DNA from: Hybos culiciformis
Taxonomy: Eukaryota > Arthropoda > Insecta > Diptera > Hybotidae
Length of the DNA stretch: 64,000 nt
Assembly (NCBI GenBank): GCA_964007475.1
Contig: OZ023273.1
Span: 66,647,560 to 66,711,559, forward strand
Direction of reading: 5' to 3'
The notes beneath the pieces were generated by a model. The model had not been told where the DNA came from, did no database searches, and saw only the letters and a program-made list of their open reading frames with translations. Below are positions 1 to 12,998 of this stretch, one piece after another; within the stretch, counting starts at the first letter, position 1, and the number at the start of each line of letters is the position of its first letter. The translations under genes and the position numbers were made by a program.

Positions 1-80
1 TAGTCTATTAAAACAGTTTGTCTAATTAGACTAATTATTTATAGACGAATTATTATTAGACGAATTTTCCGTATACCCCT
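1..80. repeat. Truncated end of the GTCTAAAA foldback family
   Basis: The first 80 bases carry iterated units of the type TAGACGAATT and match the right-hand end of the foldback element near 60.73 kb in the same orientation. Both contain the run AGACTAATTATTTATAGACG followed by further GACGAATT units. The rest of this copy lies outside the window. It shows that the family is dispersed, with two copies within 64 kb. Confidence 0.7.
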
Positions 81-3000
81 TATTTTAGAATATTATTTGA
101 TGTTTCAAAATTATTATTGAATGTGATAAGAACCAGTTTTCTAAAACCAAATAAAAAAATACTTTTCAAAATTTCAAAAATTTTATATTGTAACAAAAGA
201 TTCATGTATGAATTGTTAAATCAAAAAGAAATGAATATGTTTATGTAATGTTAGTCTCAAGCTTAACTGATTTCGAAATAACTGCTATTTTATGGAAACG
301 GCACTTACTGGTCCAAAAACCCCAAAAACCCCAATTTTAATATAAAACTTTCCTTGTTTTTGTTTTATGTTCTCTTTTGTTTTGAATCTGTTGTCAAGAT
401 ACAAGCACTGCCAGTATAACATAATATTAAAATAATTTTTTTTTTTTTTTAGGTTTCACTATCATTGATTGACATTTTTTTGAAAAATGCAGCCATTTGG
501 TTCTAATCAAAATACAACTTTAATGAAAACAAAGCTTATTAATAAATATTATATATAAAAAACTTTAAAATTTAAAATACTTTAAAAAAATTACTCTTAA
601 AAAATTATGTTTAAATAAAAAAAAAATAATTAATGTAAAATAATTAATAGCACAATTTATTTAAATTCTTTTAAGAATATAAAATTGTATGATTAGATAA
701 AAAAAAATAATAATTTTTTTAAAATAATTTTAAATTTCAATTTAGTTTTTATTTTTTCTTTTTCTATTATTAATTTGTTATAATATTTGTACTCGAGTTA
801 TTAAGTTTTATCTTTTACATGTTTCTATATAATTAATTATTGTTCTTTTTTTATTAAAAAAAAAAAAAACAAATTTTAAAATTTAAAAAAATTTGGGTTT
901 AAAATTCTATATTTTTTAGTTTTTAAGTAATTTTACTTTTGTAAAAGAAAAATATATTTTGAAAATTTAATTATTGTCTTGTTTTTTATTTTTATATAAT
1001 TTTTTTTCAACTTTATTTAATTTTAGCTTTTTGTTTTCAAAAAAATAAATGAAAACATGAAAAATCAGCAATTTTCTTCAAACATAAAATTATGTTGTTG
1101 GGACCTCTGTGTTATATTATATTATATATATCTATTAGGTAGTAGGTACTATATAAAAATATTAGATTTAAAAATATGTATTTAATATGTTATTTTGATT
1201 TTTAATTTTTTTTTTGATTATATAATTTTTCATCATTTCTACCTTTTTTAAAGACAAAAAAAAATATTATTAATTTGAAAATTATATCAAAAAAATTGCG
1301 TGCATCCTTCAAAATCATCAAAAATGTTTGAATGAAAATATGAAATAGTTCTTCTATGTAATATTGTGAAGATTCAAAAATAGTCTCAATTCTACAATTT
1401 TCGTTCGCGTAGAAAGGGAAAATTATAATCGAATAAACTTTTCTTATTAACTTCCTCGTTGATTGCTTAATCAAAAATCCATAATTCGATTAAATCAATA
1501 TAAATTTTTAATAAGTTTTTTTTTTATTTTGTTCGCAATTCAATTTTCACTAATAAATAAAATGAACTAAACATTAGGCAAGGGTTGTATCAAACATCGT
1601 CTCTTCTTTTCTCACTAAGTGTTCTACCTTGTAAGTGATTTTTAATTTTTACAGGACATATATTTTTAGTATTATTTTATTTATAAATTACTTGATTAAT
1701 TCAGCTCGTACTAATTTTGTATTAGAAAATTTTATAGCTTGATTCTTATGCTATGTGTTTTAGGCTTTGTGTATTTAAGAAATTCGGGAGTATATCAACT
1801 TGATTATGCTAATCAAACAATATTTGGAAGATGTATTGGAAACACTTAACAATGGCATGTACAATTATGGTGGGAGTTTGGAGCTATGTTAAAGAAAAAA
1901 CATGTTGTTCAAAATAGAAAAGTGAATTTTTTGCAAAACAAAAAAAAATTATGTTTGAATGAAACATATTGAATTACATGTCCGTGTTGTTTTTGCGTCC
2001 AACCGCATCATTAAAAAAGGAAATAATATTAAATTTATTAATTTGACTAATTTTTTTTTTGTTAATTTTTATGAAACATTATAATAAGAACATTTGGAAA
2101 ATATACAGAACAGCACGCTCAAAGTGAAGAATGGAGCCAAGCTAGTGAAAACAGTATTTTTTCTTTTAAATATTTCTAAACACTAAGCAACTTTAATTAA
2201 TATATTTAATGGTTCAGTAACCATCTTTTGAAGTCTTCTGAATGGTAGACTTCGGCTGAAGGTTTTTTAACTATTTAATTTCTGCCACGAACGATTATTT
2301 ATCTATGTCATTAATTTATTATTATTTAGTTCTATCAAATCAGACATTTTTTTTTCCAAAATAAAGAAACTTAATCGTGAGGAATCTGCGAAATAATTAA
2401 TTTTTAATCAATGATAATTCATAGTGCAAAGGAATTCATTTTCTCAAAATAAATTAAAAAATTGTATTCCTCCTTTTGCAAAAAAAAACTTCATTATCCA
2501 TCGAATCTAATAAAAAAATCACAATGATAAGTAATACAAATCACAACTTCAACAATAAGTCTTCAATATTTTTTCGATAAGATTTATTTTTAATTCTTTC
2601 CATTAATAATTTTGTTTTGAAATTATAAGTAAATAGATAGATTAAAAAAAAATTAAGTTAAATTATAACAGGAAACATATTACGTATTTTTATTAAATGG
2701 TGAAATAATTTGGTATTGCATTTTGGAACAACATTGTGCTGCTATTCAACGAATTTTTGAGACATCAATGAAGTATAAGTGCGGAAATGCCTAAGCCTTT
2801 TCGTGAAATGAGAAATTAAATAGATTTTCTTTGTATGTCAATTTATTTATCACCCATTTTCTTAATTTTCAATAATTCAAAATTTGGAAATAAATTCTGT
2901 TACTTGTCAACTAGAATAATGAATATCTTTATCAAGACATTACAATCAGATAACGATAGTAACAAAGTGTATCCTGTTTTATTACATAACAAAGTATAAT

Positions 3001-4028
3001 AAAGTAAATACGTACATATTTTATATTCTTTCAAAAATGGTGGGTGGGATATTTTTTAAATCTGAAAAAAAAACAATAATAATTATATACAATAATAAAT
3101 CCTATTAAATAGTTTCCATTCTTCTTTTAAAATTCATTTTAATAGATTTTCAAAAAATTATTTTAATAATCTATTACAAAATCAATAATTGATTAAAATC
3201 CTTAATTGCTGTAAATTTCTGAAAAATTCACCTACTTAAATAAAAAATATTTATAATTATTTTGAAATTATTATTTGTTATCAAATTAAAAAAATTTTGT
3301 AGTAAAATAATTCAAATTTTCATTTATTTATTACTTAATTTAATTGAATCAAAATAATTCAATTATATACATCTTAGTTAAAATTTATCGTATTATTATT
3401 ATTATTATATAAAAATTTTAATAGATTCTAAAAATTTTGTTAATTTAGTTTTAAATTCTAGTTATTAAAAAACAAAATTATGTAATTATTATATACAAGT
3501 AGATATAATTATAATATTTGAATAATGTTGTATAAAATATCAGTGTCATTTTAAATTTAGAAATGTATATGAAAATATATGCTTAAGCTTAATTATTAAT
3601 TTGTAAATTAAAAAAATGTTCTTCTAAAATTATTTCTCGCTGAAATCACTGTATTCGATTAAAGATGTTACTAGGTCCCAAATAGAAATAAAATTAGTTT
3701 TTTTGTCGTCCTAAAAAAATAAGTGGAATTAAAGAAGTTCGTAGAATTACTATTTTTTTTAATTAAAAAATTCAAAAGTTTATCGTTTGTCTTAAAATAA
3801 TTATTTCACTCGAAGGAAGGGTAAATTGAAATAATTTCCATTTTAAGAAGAAAAACTGAAGTATAAAGAATTTTATGAATTATACAAATACTTATCTCTT
3901 TTTAATTTCACTTATTATATACGTAGTTATAGACAATTAACGCCTTTATTCTTCTAAGAAATAAATAATATTCACAAAAAATTATCAAGCTTATTTTGAG
4001 AGTTATAATAGAAATTGTAGTTGAAATC
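81..4028. other. AT-rich DNA without a supported gene
   Basis: The region is made of A/T runs and short degenerate repeats. Short open frames, such as one at 1202-1474 on the minus strand, are rich in Ile, Phe and Lys as expected for random AT-rich DNA. Slightly less AT-rich pockets near 1560-1960 and 2690-2800 contain no frame or splice pair that I could defend. Confidence 0.6.
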
Positions 4029-4091
4029 TACAGTGTGACCACAATCAACTGTCGGCAAGTTTCAAAATTTAAATATGATGTCTAAGTGGGC

Positions 4092-4551
4092 AAAAAAAAA
4101 TTTGGTGCTTTTCCGTTAGCCGGGCGCTTTTTGCGGCGCAAAAAAATTTTACGGCGCAAATTTACGGCGCCAAAAATGTTAGTGAAAACTTATGGTAATT
4201 TAAAATGAATAGTTTTTTCGTGTATCGGGGGACGGCTGCCGCCTCCCCCGAACCCCCTAGGGCACCTTTTTTTTTTTTTATTTTTTTATTTTGCCTTGGC
4301 ACGCTTCGCGCGATGCGAATGGGACGGGGACTGTTGTGCAGAAGTTTACAGGATACCCGTCCCATTCGCATCGCGCGAAGCGCGCTAAGGCAAAATAAAA
4401 AAAAAAAAAGAAAAGTGCCCTAGGGGGTTCAATTCATTTTAAATTACCATAAGTTTTCACTAACATTTTTCGCCCCATACATGTGCGCCGTAAAATTTTT
4501 TTGCGCCGCAAAAAGCGCCCGGCTAACGGAAAAGTACCAAAAATTTTTTTC
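4092..4551. mobile_element. GC-rich foldback element nested in the mariner
   Basis: Two long arms (about 4092-4328 and 4355-4551) are near inverted copies around a loop of about 27 bases centred near 4342. Outer arm motifs include TTTTCCGTTAGCCGGGCGC and its complement, and inner ones include GCGCGATGCGAATGGGACGG and its complement. It is the most G+C-rich sequence in the first 8 kb. It interrupts the 5' part of the mariner element, so it arrived later. No transposase is encoded. Target duplications are unclear because both ends lie in A or T runs. Confidence 0.8.
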
Positions 4552-4620
4552 ACCTCCACTTTTTGTAAACTTAATTCTTATTAAGTTCTCATTAAAAAAT
4601 ATTCTTGTATTTAAAATCGA

Positions 4621-5309
4621 TCATGGAATCCAAACGAGAGCTAATTTTGAAGTACAACATAAAAAGCAAATTTTTGTTTGACTGGCACGCAGAAGACGAA
4701 ATAATTTTTTTGGATGAGAAAATGCTTCTGTTGCAAGACTCTCATAATCAGCAAAATGATCGTGTTTGGGAATTTCACTTTCTGACGTCCCAATCGACAA
4801 ATTAGGCGTTTAAAGATTTCAGAATGTGTCTTGTGTGGTGGTTTGGGAGCCATTTGCGCCAGAGGGGAATTCCCATTGTAATTTGTTGATAAAAACGTTA
4901 AAATTGATCGTCGCTAATATTCTAGAGACAAATTTTCTTCCTCAGGCTAAGAACATGTTTGGTTAAGACTATTTTTGTTTTCAACAAGATTCTGCGCCAG
5001 CTCATAAAGGCAAACGAACCCAATTTGCCAGATTTTGTAATTTTGTAACAATTTTCCAGATTTTGTAACATCTAAAGAGTGATCTGCATCTTCACCGGAC
5101 CTCAATCCAGTTGAATTCTGCATATGAATTCTGCATATGCTCAGTAAAGTCAAGAATGTCAAGAAAATGATTTGGAGCAATTTAAAGCTCATTTGGTAAA
5201 GATTTGGGATGAAATTCCTATGGAAGTTGTGCGTGACGCGTGCAAAATTTTTCCGAAACGTTCTAAGGAAATTATTAAAATGTAAGGCGAAAGAATTGAA
5301 TTCAAACAT
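4621..5309 (+). pseudogene. Broken Tc1/mariner-like transposase
   Basis: Conceptual translation in shifting plus-strand frames gives fragments with the landmarks of a DDE transposase. These are EDEIIFLDEKM near 4690, then FQQDSAPAHKGKRTQ near 4980-5020, then a degraded version of the SPDLNP block near 5090-5110. A C-terminal stretch, WDEIPMEVVRDACKIFPKR, lies near 5207-5265. The order is correct for the family. Several frameshifts and stop codons separate the fragments, and the N-terminal helix-turn-helix region is absent. It cannot encode an active enzyme. Confidence 0.8.
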
Positions 5310-5426
5310 TAAATTTTGTTCGATATATTATAAGGATCTTATAAATAAAATTTCCTGATAATTGACGTAAAATTAAAGTTTTTGTAGCCATTTTTTAACT
5401 CGACAGTTGATTGTGGTCACCCTGTA

Positions 5427-8340
5427 CTTAATTGAATCTCTAGTAGCTTTTGTTGACCCGTTTCATTAGTTTCAGAACCTACGCGAACCTACTGCTAAAC
5501 TGATCTCAAGCTAGTAAGGATAAAAATTCCTAAAGTTGGTGTTTTTTTATTTTTAATACTTTCCACTATATTAATTTTCAAGCAAAACGTGAATACCCTA
5601 ATTTTATGTTTCGCACATATTTATATAATATGTCACGCGATATAAAATCTGAGATAAAATTAATTTCGCCGCCTTTTCTTTCTACTACATAATTATTTAT
5701 TGAGTGTACAAGTATTTTGGTTACATTATAGATAAATATAATTATAATTATAATTTAATTTTAATGAACATAATAATCATATAGATAAAACTCTATTCGA
5801 TTGAATGTTAATGTAAATTCATAATTTATTTTATTAAATTAAAAAAAATATAAAAATGAAATTTAAATTTATATATTATAATACTTCACTACAATTTATA
5901 GTAAAATAAATAAAGATTTGTTAAAAAATTACTATGCTATTTTCATTAATAATAATCAAACAATTGGATGCCGGCAGAAATAAGTTTTCCAAACCATTTG
6001 ATATGCTTTAGTTACCATTTTCATAATTTCTAGAGTGATACCTGAGATTTGACCTATTAATGAAAATTGAAAATTATTGAGTAGTAAACTAATCATACCT
6101 ACACTAACTCGCTAAAAGTCGTTTATGAAATTGAAAAAAATTTCCTGATTGCATGACAAATGTTTGTTAAAACATTTAAATATTTTAAAGTTCAGTAACG
6201 TTTTGTGGGAAATTAATAGTTTTCTTAAAAGCCAAATATACAATTGCGCCATCTAAGTTTTTTTTAACGAAAGTATTAAATAAAAGCTTTTGTTGAAATT
6301 TTCCCGGGAAATTTATTCCTTTTATTTAAAATTTTCCGCAGTGAATAAACGGCAGTTTAAATAATATTTTATTGTATATTGAAGGTTCACATTTAGTAAT
6401 ATTTATATTTATGTTTTCATTCAAAAAAATCTACTTAAATCAATAACTTATTTCAATAATGAAATATTTTAGTTGGTGGCATACACCAACTAAAATTATA
6501 GTTTTGAAAATGCGTATATATGTATATTTTCCTTTCTAAAACTAAAACTAAAATATAAAATGGTATTGGTATAACCAAACTTGCACCCTAAGGAAGTACT
6601 AAATTAACGTCCTTTTAGTTGAAAATTTTGTTTAAGCCAAGAAACAAACCAGGTTTTTACACCATAATAATAAATTGATGAGGTTTTAATAATGTTTTTA
6701 TTGAAAAAAGAATAAAAAATTAACTTTCCTTGCTTTTAATTCATCAAATTCATTCAATACCTCATCAAAACAAATTGCGACTTTTGTGATACAAATTGCG
6801 CCCTTTGTGATACTGCACCTTAGGCAGGAGTAATGTTTGCCTAGCCCTCGTATCGGAGCTAGTATAATATATTGAAGGTTCCTATAAGACCAAGTATCTG
6901 GAAATCATAGTGTAGGAAAAGCTGAAAACGAACCTCATACTTCATTCATGAGTTACTGCTCTATATTTTTTATGCGTATACATATATATTTGGAGAATAA
7001 AATTCATTGTAATCAAACTTACTTATATTTGCATATTGTCTTTTCGGTATCTTCACTTAAAAAATTTAAAACTAATTTTAGAACTAAGTTTTAAAAGCAA
7101 GTATCCATACAAAAAAAATATAATCTTTGCGTTAAGGGTTAGTTTACAGACGTAAAAAACCTTGTTTGGTAGTATAAAAAAATAATAATTTTAAAAAGTA
7201 AACATCAAACCAGAAAAATATAGAAATCTTCGGTTTTCATAAAAGTAAGCTTAGAACTAAACTAACCTTTTAATTTCAGGGCAGAGAGCAATAATTTTTT
7301 TATTTTTCATTCAATATAATTTAGGAGGTTTATTATCCCAGTATATACTTTGAGTTGAGAAATATCTAAATTCATGTGAAATACACAATTTACGCATGAC
7401 ACTATATAATGTATGAGAAACTCAATTAAAAAATTTTTTGTTATTATTTTATAGGCTCATTAAGTATGTGTAGTTATTATCTCGTACATATTTCCATTTA
7501 ATGTGAGAAACATACTTATGAGGAACCCAATTAAAAACTTATATTTTATTGTATACATCCCACGAAATATGAAGGTGAACTGTACAACAGATTGGAATTA
7601 TAATAAATGAATAAATATTTTGACTAAACTAACAAAAGAATTGCTTAACAGCGAAATAACTAGTTAAACTAGAAAATTCAAAACGAGAAGTGGGCCTTCT
7701 ACAAACGTGAAAGGATAGTAAACTTTCCAGGGTATTAAGAACTTAGCCAGCAGGAGAACGGCAAAGCAATTAGCGTTAGGATAAATCTTAAATGTAATCT
7801 TGACACTCGTGGTGGTGACTCCATTTACTAAAACCATACTCAGTAAAACTACGTTTATATTGAGGAAAGTGAATGCGTTCAAAATTCGTCCCCATGAGCG
7901 TTCAAAATTCGTCCCCATGAGTCATGGTCATTGTAGGTGTAGCTTAGGATTGAAACTAGGAGAAATGAATGTCTATCTGACCTAAATGAAATTTTAATAA
8001 AAACTTTTCTATTAAAATTATATCAAGAAATTATTCATGTAATCTAAAAATGAAACTAGAATGCTCGATAAACATACGCTTCCAAATACCTAAATTGATA
8101 GTACATATTTAGGTATTAGTAAATATTTTTAAAACTATGTTAAATTAGTAAACTGAAAACAATATAGCTTATATTTTATCAGAAAAAAAATTTCTGTGAA
8201 ACGCTATTTTGGGAAATATTTTTCTAGAATTTTTTTTTTTTTTGGTGTTCTTTTTCGGGGAATTGTTTTTCTATAATTTTTTTTTGATTTCTCTGTAATT
8301 ATTAAAATATTTTTTAAAGATTTTATTTGATTTAACAACG
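5427..8340. other. AT-rich DNA without a supported gene
   Basis: No defensible coding exon was found. Minor repeats include a TTTTGTGATACAAATTGCG-type duplication near 6775-6820. A somewhat less AT-rich patch at 7660-7985 has an 84-codon minus-strand frame with hydrophobic content. It has no recognisable domain, so I do not call it a gene. Confidence 0.5.
7875..7920. repeat. Perfect 23-bp tandem duplication
   Basis: The 23-base unit GCGTTCAAAATTCGTCCCCA plus TGA occurs twice head to tail (7875-7897 and 7898-7920) without a mismatch, indicating a recent local duplication. Confidence 0.9.
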
Positions 8341-8348
8341 GGCCCATA

Positions 8349-9878
8349 GACTAGCAAAGTAGTCGTCAGCCTTGTCGCCAACCAAGTTGATAACATTAGT
8401 TATGAGTTGCATGTTGCTTGCGTTCAGTTCGGTGTAGATTCAGTCATGGCCAAAATGTGGCACGGTTGCCTGCTCTGAAGTGACACGACCTTATTTTTCT
8501 GTTTCACAAATATTTTACCTATCCCAATAAATTAACGTTAATAACTTTTTATTTTATTTTATTGTTCTTACTTGCCCGAATAAATTGCTATTTGTTGCCT
8601 TAACCTGTAAAAAGAGCTATTTTTCTTTCGGTGTAAAATTATTTTTCTTGTGGCACATTCAATTTTTAGAATCAACTAATTTGGCGCATTTATTGAAAAG
8701 GTTGTCCTCCACTGGAGCTTGTACACAAACTGCAATTTACAACTGATTTTACAACCATATCATAACTTCTCCACACACTTGAAAACATAGTTGCCATCAT
8801 TTGATTATCTTGATCTTAGTCGTTACCAGGGTTGGACTGGCCCACCGGGACACCGGGACATTTCGCGGTGGGCCGGTAATATTTGGGCCGATAAATAAAT
8901 TAAAATTATTTTAAAGATACAATGCAATCTGTTTAAATATATTTTGATTGGAAATTATTTTGGGAAGGAATCGAAGTATAATAGCTTCGAAAGCGGTACT
9001 TAGTGCTAAACAATTAAACTTTGAAAATGCTGTAAACAGGAAAGTTATATTCAGAAAAATATATTAATTAAAAAAGAAACCAGGGTAAAAAAAATATTTG
9101 TTAATTGATTCCATAAGATTCCAAATCTCAAGTCCTCTTTTGTGCTAAAATATATGAAATGTATGAGATTTCCGTGGCCTACAACTCATTTGACTTAGAT
9201 TTAAATAATTTAAATATTGTTTTCAATTCCAAAATTTTAGTTTATAATCGTCATGTTTGGAAAGAAAATCGAATACCTATAGTATAGATTATTTATTCAA
9301 AAAGTTTTAAAAAAATTTAAAGCTCAAAGCCCATATTGGAAATTAATTTAAAAAGATTTCATAAAAGTTTATATTTGAATAGTGTTAGTTGTGTTCCCAG
9401 AAACTTTAAATTAAAAGGCAACATTTATTATAAAAAAAAAATTTAGAAATTTGTTAAGGAGTTTTTGTAACTTGATTGGATCGTTAGAGTGAAAATAGAT
9501 GGATTGGTTCATGGTTTACAAATACTTAATTTAATTCTTTCCCAATATTCCAATTTACTTAACAATAATTTTTAAAATTTTTCGTTCAGTTCCTATACTT
9601 TTTTTGATATAGTATTGAATTAAAAAAATTAGGGAACCTAGTGTTTATAGAAATGCGTATTTATTTGGGCCTATATTCTTATTGAGCGTTGCATTTTTTT
9701 ATATAGATAACTGGGTAAGCAATGTATTTTTTTATATATAGAAATGGGCCGGTAGTCCAAAATTTCCCGGTTTAATTTTTATACCCAGTCCAACCCTGGT
9801 CGTTACCATGAGATTTCGTCGTCAACCAACCCACACATAGCATGTTGACAACAAGGTTGACAACTAAGTTGCTAGTTT
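8349..9878. repeat. Diverged inverted repeat pair enclosing a hAT element
   Basis: A sequence of about 35 bases at 8349-8383 (core ACTAGCAAAGTAGTCGTCAG) recurs in inverse, diverged form at about 9843-9878 (core GTTGACAACTAAGTTGCTAG). The pair may be the terminal repeats of an older element into which the hAT element at 8827-9798 inserted. No coding remnant or target duplication was found. Confidence 0.4.
8827..9798. mobile_element. Non-autonomous hAT element with perfect 8-bp target duplication
   Basis: The ends are CAGGGTTGGACTGGCCCACC on the left and the complement of CAGGGTTGGACTGGGTATAA on the right. The 8-bp sequence GTCGTTAC flanks it exactly at 8819-8826 and 9799-9806. The CAGGG terminus with an 8-bp duplication is diagnostic of hAT transposons. 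A subterminal GGGCCGGTA motif is also repeated inversely at both ends. The 972-bp interior has no transposase frame, so it would depend on an enzyme supplied elsewhere. Confidence 0.92.
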
Positions 9879-9892
9879 ACTTACTGTTTTAT

Positions 9893-10668
9893 CAAAGCAA
9901 TGTAAATACCTGGCAATGCTATTCAAAAATGTTTATGTGTTATAAAATACCTGTCAAAAAAATTTTTTTGTGTAAAATATATGAAAAATGTAAAAAAAAA
10001 TAGAGGTTTACGCAAAGAAACTTGATTTTGTAGTATTAAAAAAAAACGTTCGTTTTGAAAAGGTAAGTCACTTAAAATTGACTGCTTTAATGAAACTAAT
10101 TTCGATTTCAGAATGCAGAATCATATTAAAAAAATTGATAATTTTCTCATTTTATTCAGAATCAAAAATAATTCATCAATTATTTATTATTTAGGTAGTA
10201 AACTGCTGTATTGAAAGGAAAATATTTTTAATTTTAAAATTATTTTTTTAATTTTTTATATAACATGCAGAAAATATGGTAAGGAAATGTTGTGTAAGGG
10301 GTTGTGACACAAAACCCAAGTCTGAAATATTTACGTTTGTTCGAATTTTTTAATTTATGATGTCGACTGAAATTATAATAAATTAGAACTTTAAAACGAA
10401 TTAGATAAATTTTATATGAGAAAAATTGAAACATTGTGTACATTATTTTATATCATTACTTATTTTTATAGGAACCAAGGAACCTCTTATACAAACTTTT
10501 AATTTAAATCAATTCAAATTTAGAGTAAAATAATAAATTGTCAATGCTTCAATTGAATTTAAATTATGATACTTTTACAAGGATCCCTTAAAAAAATATT
10601 TTACCTATCAAAATTGTTTTTGACTTTTGATTTTCATAGGTACATTGCTAGGTATTTACATTGCTTTG
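9893..10668. repeat. Inverted repeat pair, probable MITE
   Basis: CAAAGCAATGTAAATACCTG at 9893 recurs as its complement at 10643-10668 with one mismatch over 26 bases, then similarity falls away. The span of about 776 bp is AT-rich and non-coding. A target duplication could not be defined, so element class is open. Confidence 0.6.
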
Positions 10669-11281
10669 GTTTTATATGTTTAGAAATAAATAATTAAACC
10701 TATCCACATAATAGACAATATGATCTGTCGCACAAAAGACATTATTATGGTGAAAATAATTTTTTTATATTTTTTATTGGCCAATTTAATTTTTTGTTAT
10801 TTTTCTTAAAATGAAATAAAATCTGTAATGAGTATACATGTAGTTTATTGCACAATATTTCTCTTAACACTATATAATTAGAAAGAAAATGTATTTGCCT
10901 TCTGTGGAATTTCTTACGGCATTTACATATGTTCTATAATATATTTACATTAAATATATGCTGAGTCCATTTTTATAGGCAACAAAATTCAAGTTTTCCA
11001 AACAAAACATCACTATGATGTTAAAAAAATAAATAAAATATTAGACATAAATCTGATTGACAAGAATATTACAAATTGTCTTAAGTTATATCTGAATAAA
11101 ATATGTATATACATACACTACACTACACTATGTACAAAAATGTAGAATAATTGTACAATAATTGTTGTATCAATTGTTTTTATGTTATAAACATGAATTT
11201 TTTTATCAAAAATATTGAAAAAAATTTAGCTAAAATATATGTACGAATACAACGTACGCGTATGAATGTTATAATATATAA

Positions 11282-11675
11282 CATAGGTGGCCATAACGTG
11301 GCCCGCATGCGTCTCTTAAAGTCGATTGGAATGTCCTTATACACATTTTGGGATAATTCCTATAAGAGAACTTTCTATTTTCGTTTACATATTCTCGTTT
11401 ACATATTGCGTATTTTTTTAACAAATTTTAATTTTGACAAATTTAACCACAACTTAACTAAACGAAATTTAAAACGAATACTAATTTACACCAGCAAAAA
11501 AATAGATGAACAGCTAAATTTGAAAAAAAGTTTTCAGTTTAAATTAAAAATTTTAACTGATTAACTTTAAAATTAGATTAATCCTGTATATATGTATAAT
11601 ACAAATTATAAATGGCTCTTTAAAATATTAATTCATAAATATGGATCCCAAAGTTAGTATAGCTGACCACCCCTG
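11282..11675. mobile_element. Short hAT-like non-autonomous element
   Basis: The left end CATAGGTGGCCATAACGTGG and the complement of the right end, CAGGGGTGGTCAGCTATACT, resemble hAT termini. The 8-bp sequence ATATATAA flanks both sides exactly (11274-11281 and 11676-11683). The duplication is itself low-complexity and could match by chance. The 394-bp body has no transposase. A long low-complexity frame running across it (11151-11564) is not considered a gene. Confidence 0.7.
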
Positions 11676-11683
11676 ATATATAA

Positions 11684-12998
11684 TATATAATGTATATGAG
11701 TTTTAATAAAAAAAAAAATTTATCTGTAATATTTTTATTCATTTGATTTTTACTTTATTTATTCAATTTGTACAACCTAAGGACTATTGACTTATATTTT
11801 CGGAGAAAAAAACCAAAACAGAAACCATACCTTTACGTCATCTGTTGTTAATTCTGTAATAAAATTAAAAAAACTTCCTTGTAATTTTTTAAAGAGACTT
11901 TGAACTTACTTTCAAGACACATAAAATAAAAGCGAAATATGATTATTTTATTGACATCAATATTCTGTTTATCATTTGTCAAACTTTCAATCATATTATT
12001 TTATTATTATTATGTAAGTGTATACATAATCACTGACTTTTCTATATAAAAGACTAAACATAGAAATTTTTTTCTGTTAAATGGTTCGACCATCGATCTA
12101 TATGGATAAATATTTTGGTACGTTTATACTATAAACGAATGAAGCCGAAGAAGAAGAAGAAGTACTTGGTTTTTTTGCACACAAATATCAAAAATTAGAA
12201 AAAAAAAAAAAAAGGAACGCCGTTACTATTATTAAGGTTATATCTCAGCTTTCTACTTTTTACATTAGCCGCACGGTCGCTGCTAAGTTTTATTTTTCAA
12301 TTCACAAAAATGCGAAATTTTATTTTATTTTAGATGTAAAACATTTATTAATTAATAAAAATGTTTATAAAATATTCACATATCTGCGAAGTATCTAAAT
12401 AAAATCTAAATTTCGTATTTTTCATACAAAATTCAATGTAAATAAACATTTTATGTGACCACAGATAGGGACTGTCAAAACAGTGAATTGACAGATAAAA
12501 TAAAATTGACAATGTCTTTCCATAAGTAGCACGCTTGTATAAACCTGTTCATATAACATTTTAATGCCTACGAATAATTTCATAATACATACAAAAAAAA
12601 TTTGTACCATCAGTTTTAATAATCAGATTTAATAAAAAACTTGTAAAAATCTATTCACAATTATCATATCTCACTCTTCTATTTCATATTTCTTTCTTTT
12701 ATAAATTTTGAACATGTTTAATAATAAGTAAGTAAATGGGCGGGTTAAAATTTTAAGAACTATCAGCTAATTTTTTTCTGTCAGCTCATCACTTCCGGCT
12801 CACTCCATTTTCAATGTGAGTTCCAGTATTTTTTATTTATTATTATTTTGTTAAAGAAATTCAAAAAAAATTGTTGGTTGGGGGAAAAAAAAATCGGTGG
12901 GTGAGGGAAATTTTTTTTTGCACACAAATGTCAAAAAATAAAAAATATAAACTCATAGAGTGTTGGGCTTATAATCGGTCTCTTTTTAAATAAATATT
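11684..12998. other. AT-rich spacer
   Basis: No supported gene. It holds one copy of CACTGACTTTTCTATATAAA near 12033, which recurs in inverted, slightly diverged form near 21768-21795. Confidence 0.5.

Larger units (their letters stand above)
4031..5424 (+). mobile_element. Decayed Tc1/mariner-type transposon with TA duplication
   Basis: Inverted terminal repeats start CAGTGTGACCACAATCAACT on the left. On the right they appear as the complement of CAGGGTGACCACAATCAACT, with both ends flanked by TA. That end structure and TA target site are typical of the Tc1/mariner superfamily. The body contains plus-strand remnants of a DDE transposase. Without the foldback insertion at 4092-4551 the element is about 930 bp, shorter than an intact one of roughly 1.3 kb. 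The N-terminal DNA-binding part is missing or unrecognisable. Confidence 0.85.

Noticed and set aside
1202..1474. 90-codon minus-strand frame
   Set aside because: Some balanced stretches, but Phe/Ile/Lys-rich overall, with no recognisable domain or splice partners.
4481..4681. Short frames at the right arm of the GC-rich foldback
   Set aside because: They arise from the palindromic arm and its junction with the mariner remnant, not from a gene.
11151..11564. 137-codon plus-strand frame
   Set aside because: Runs across the hAT-like element at 11282-11675, is rich in Asn/Ile/Lys/Phe and has no domain.
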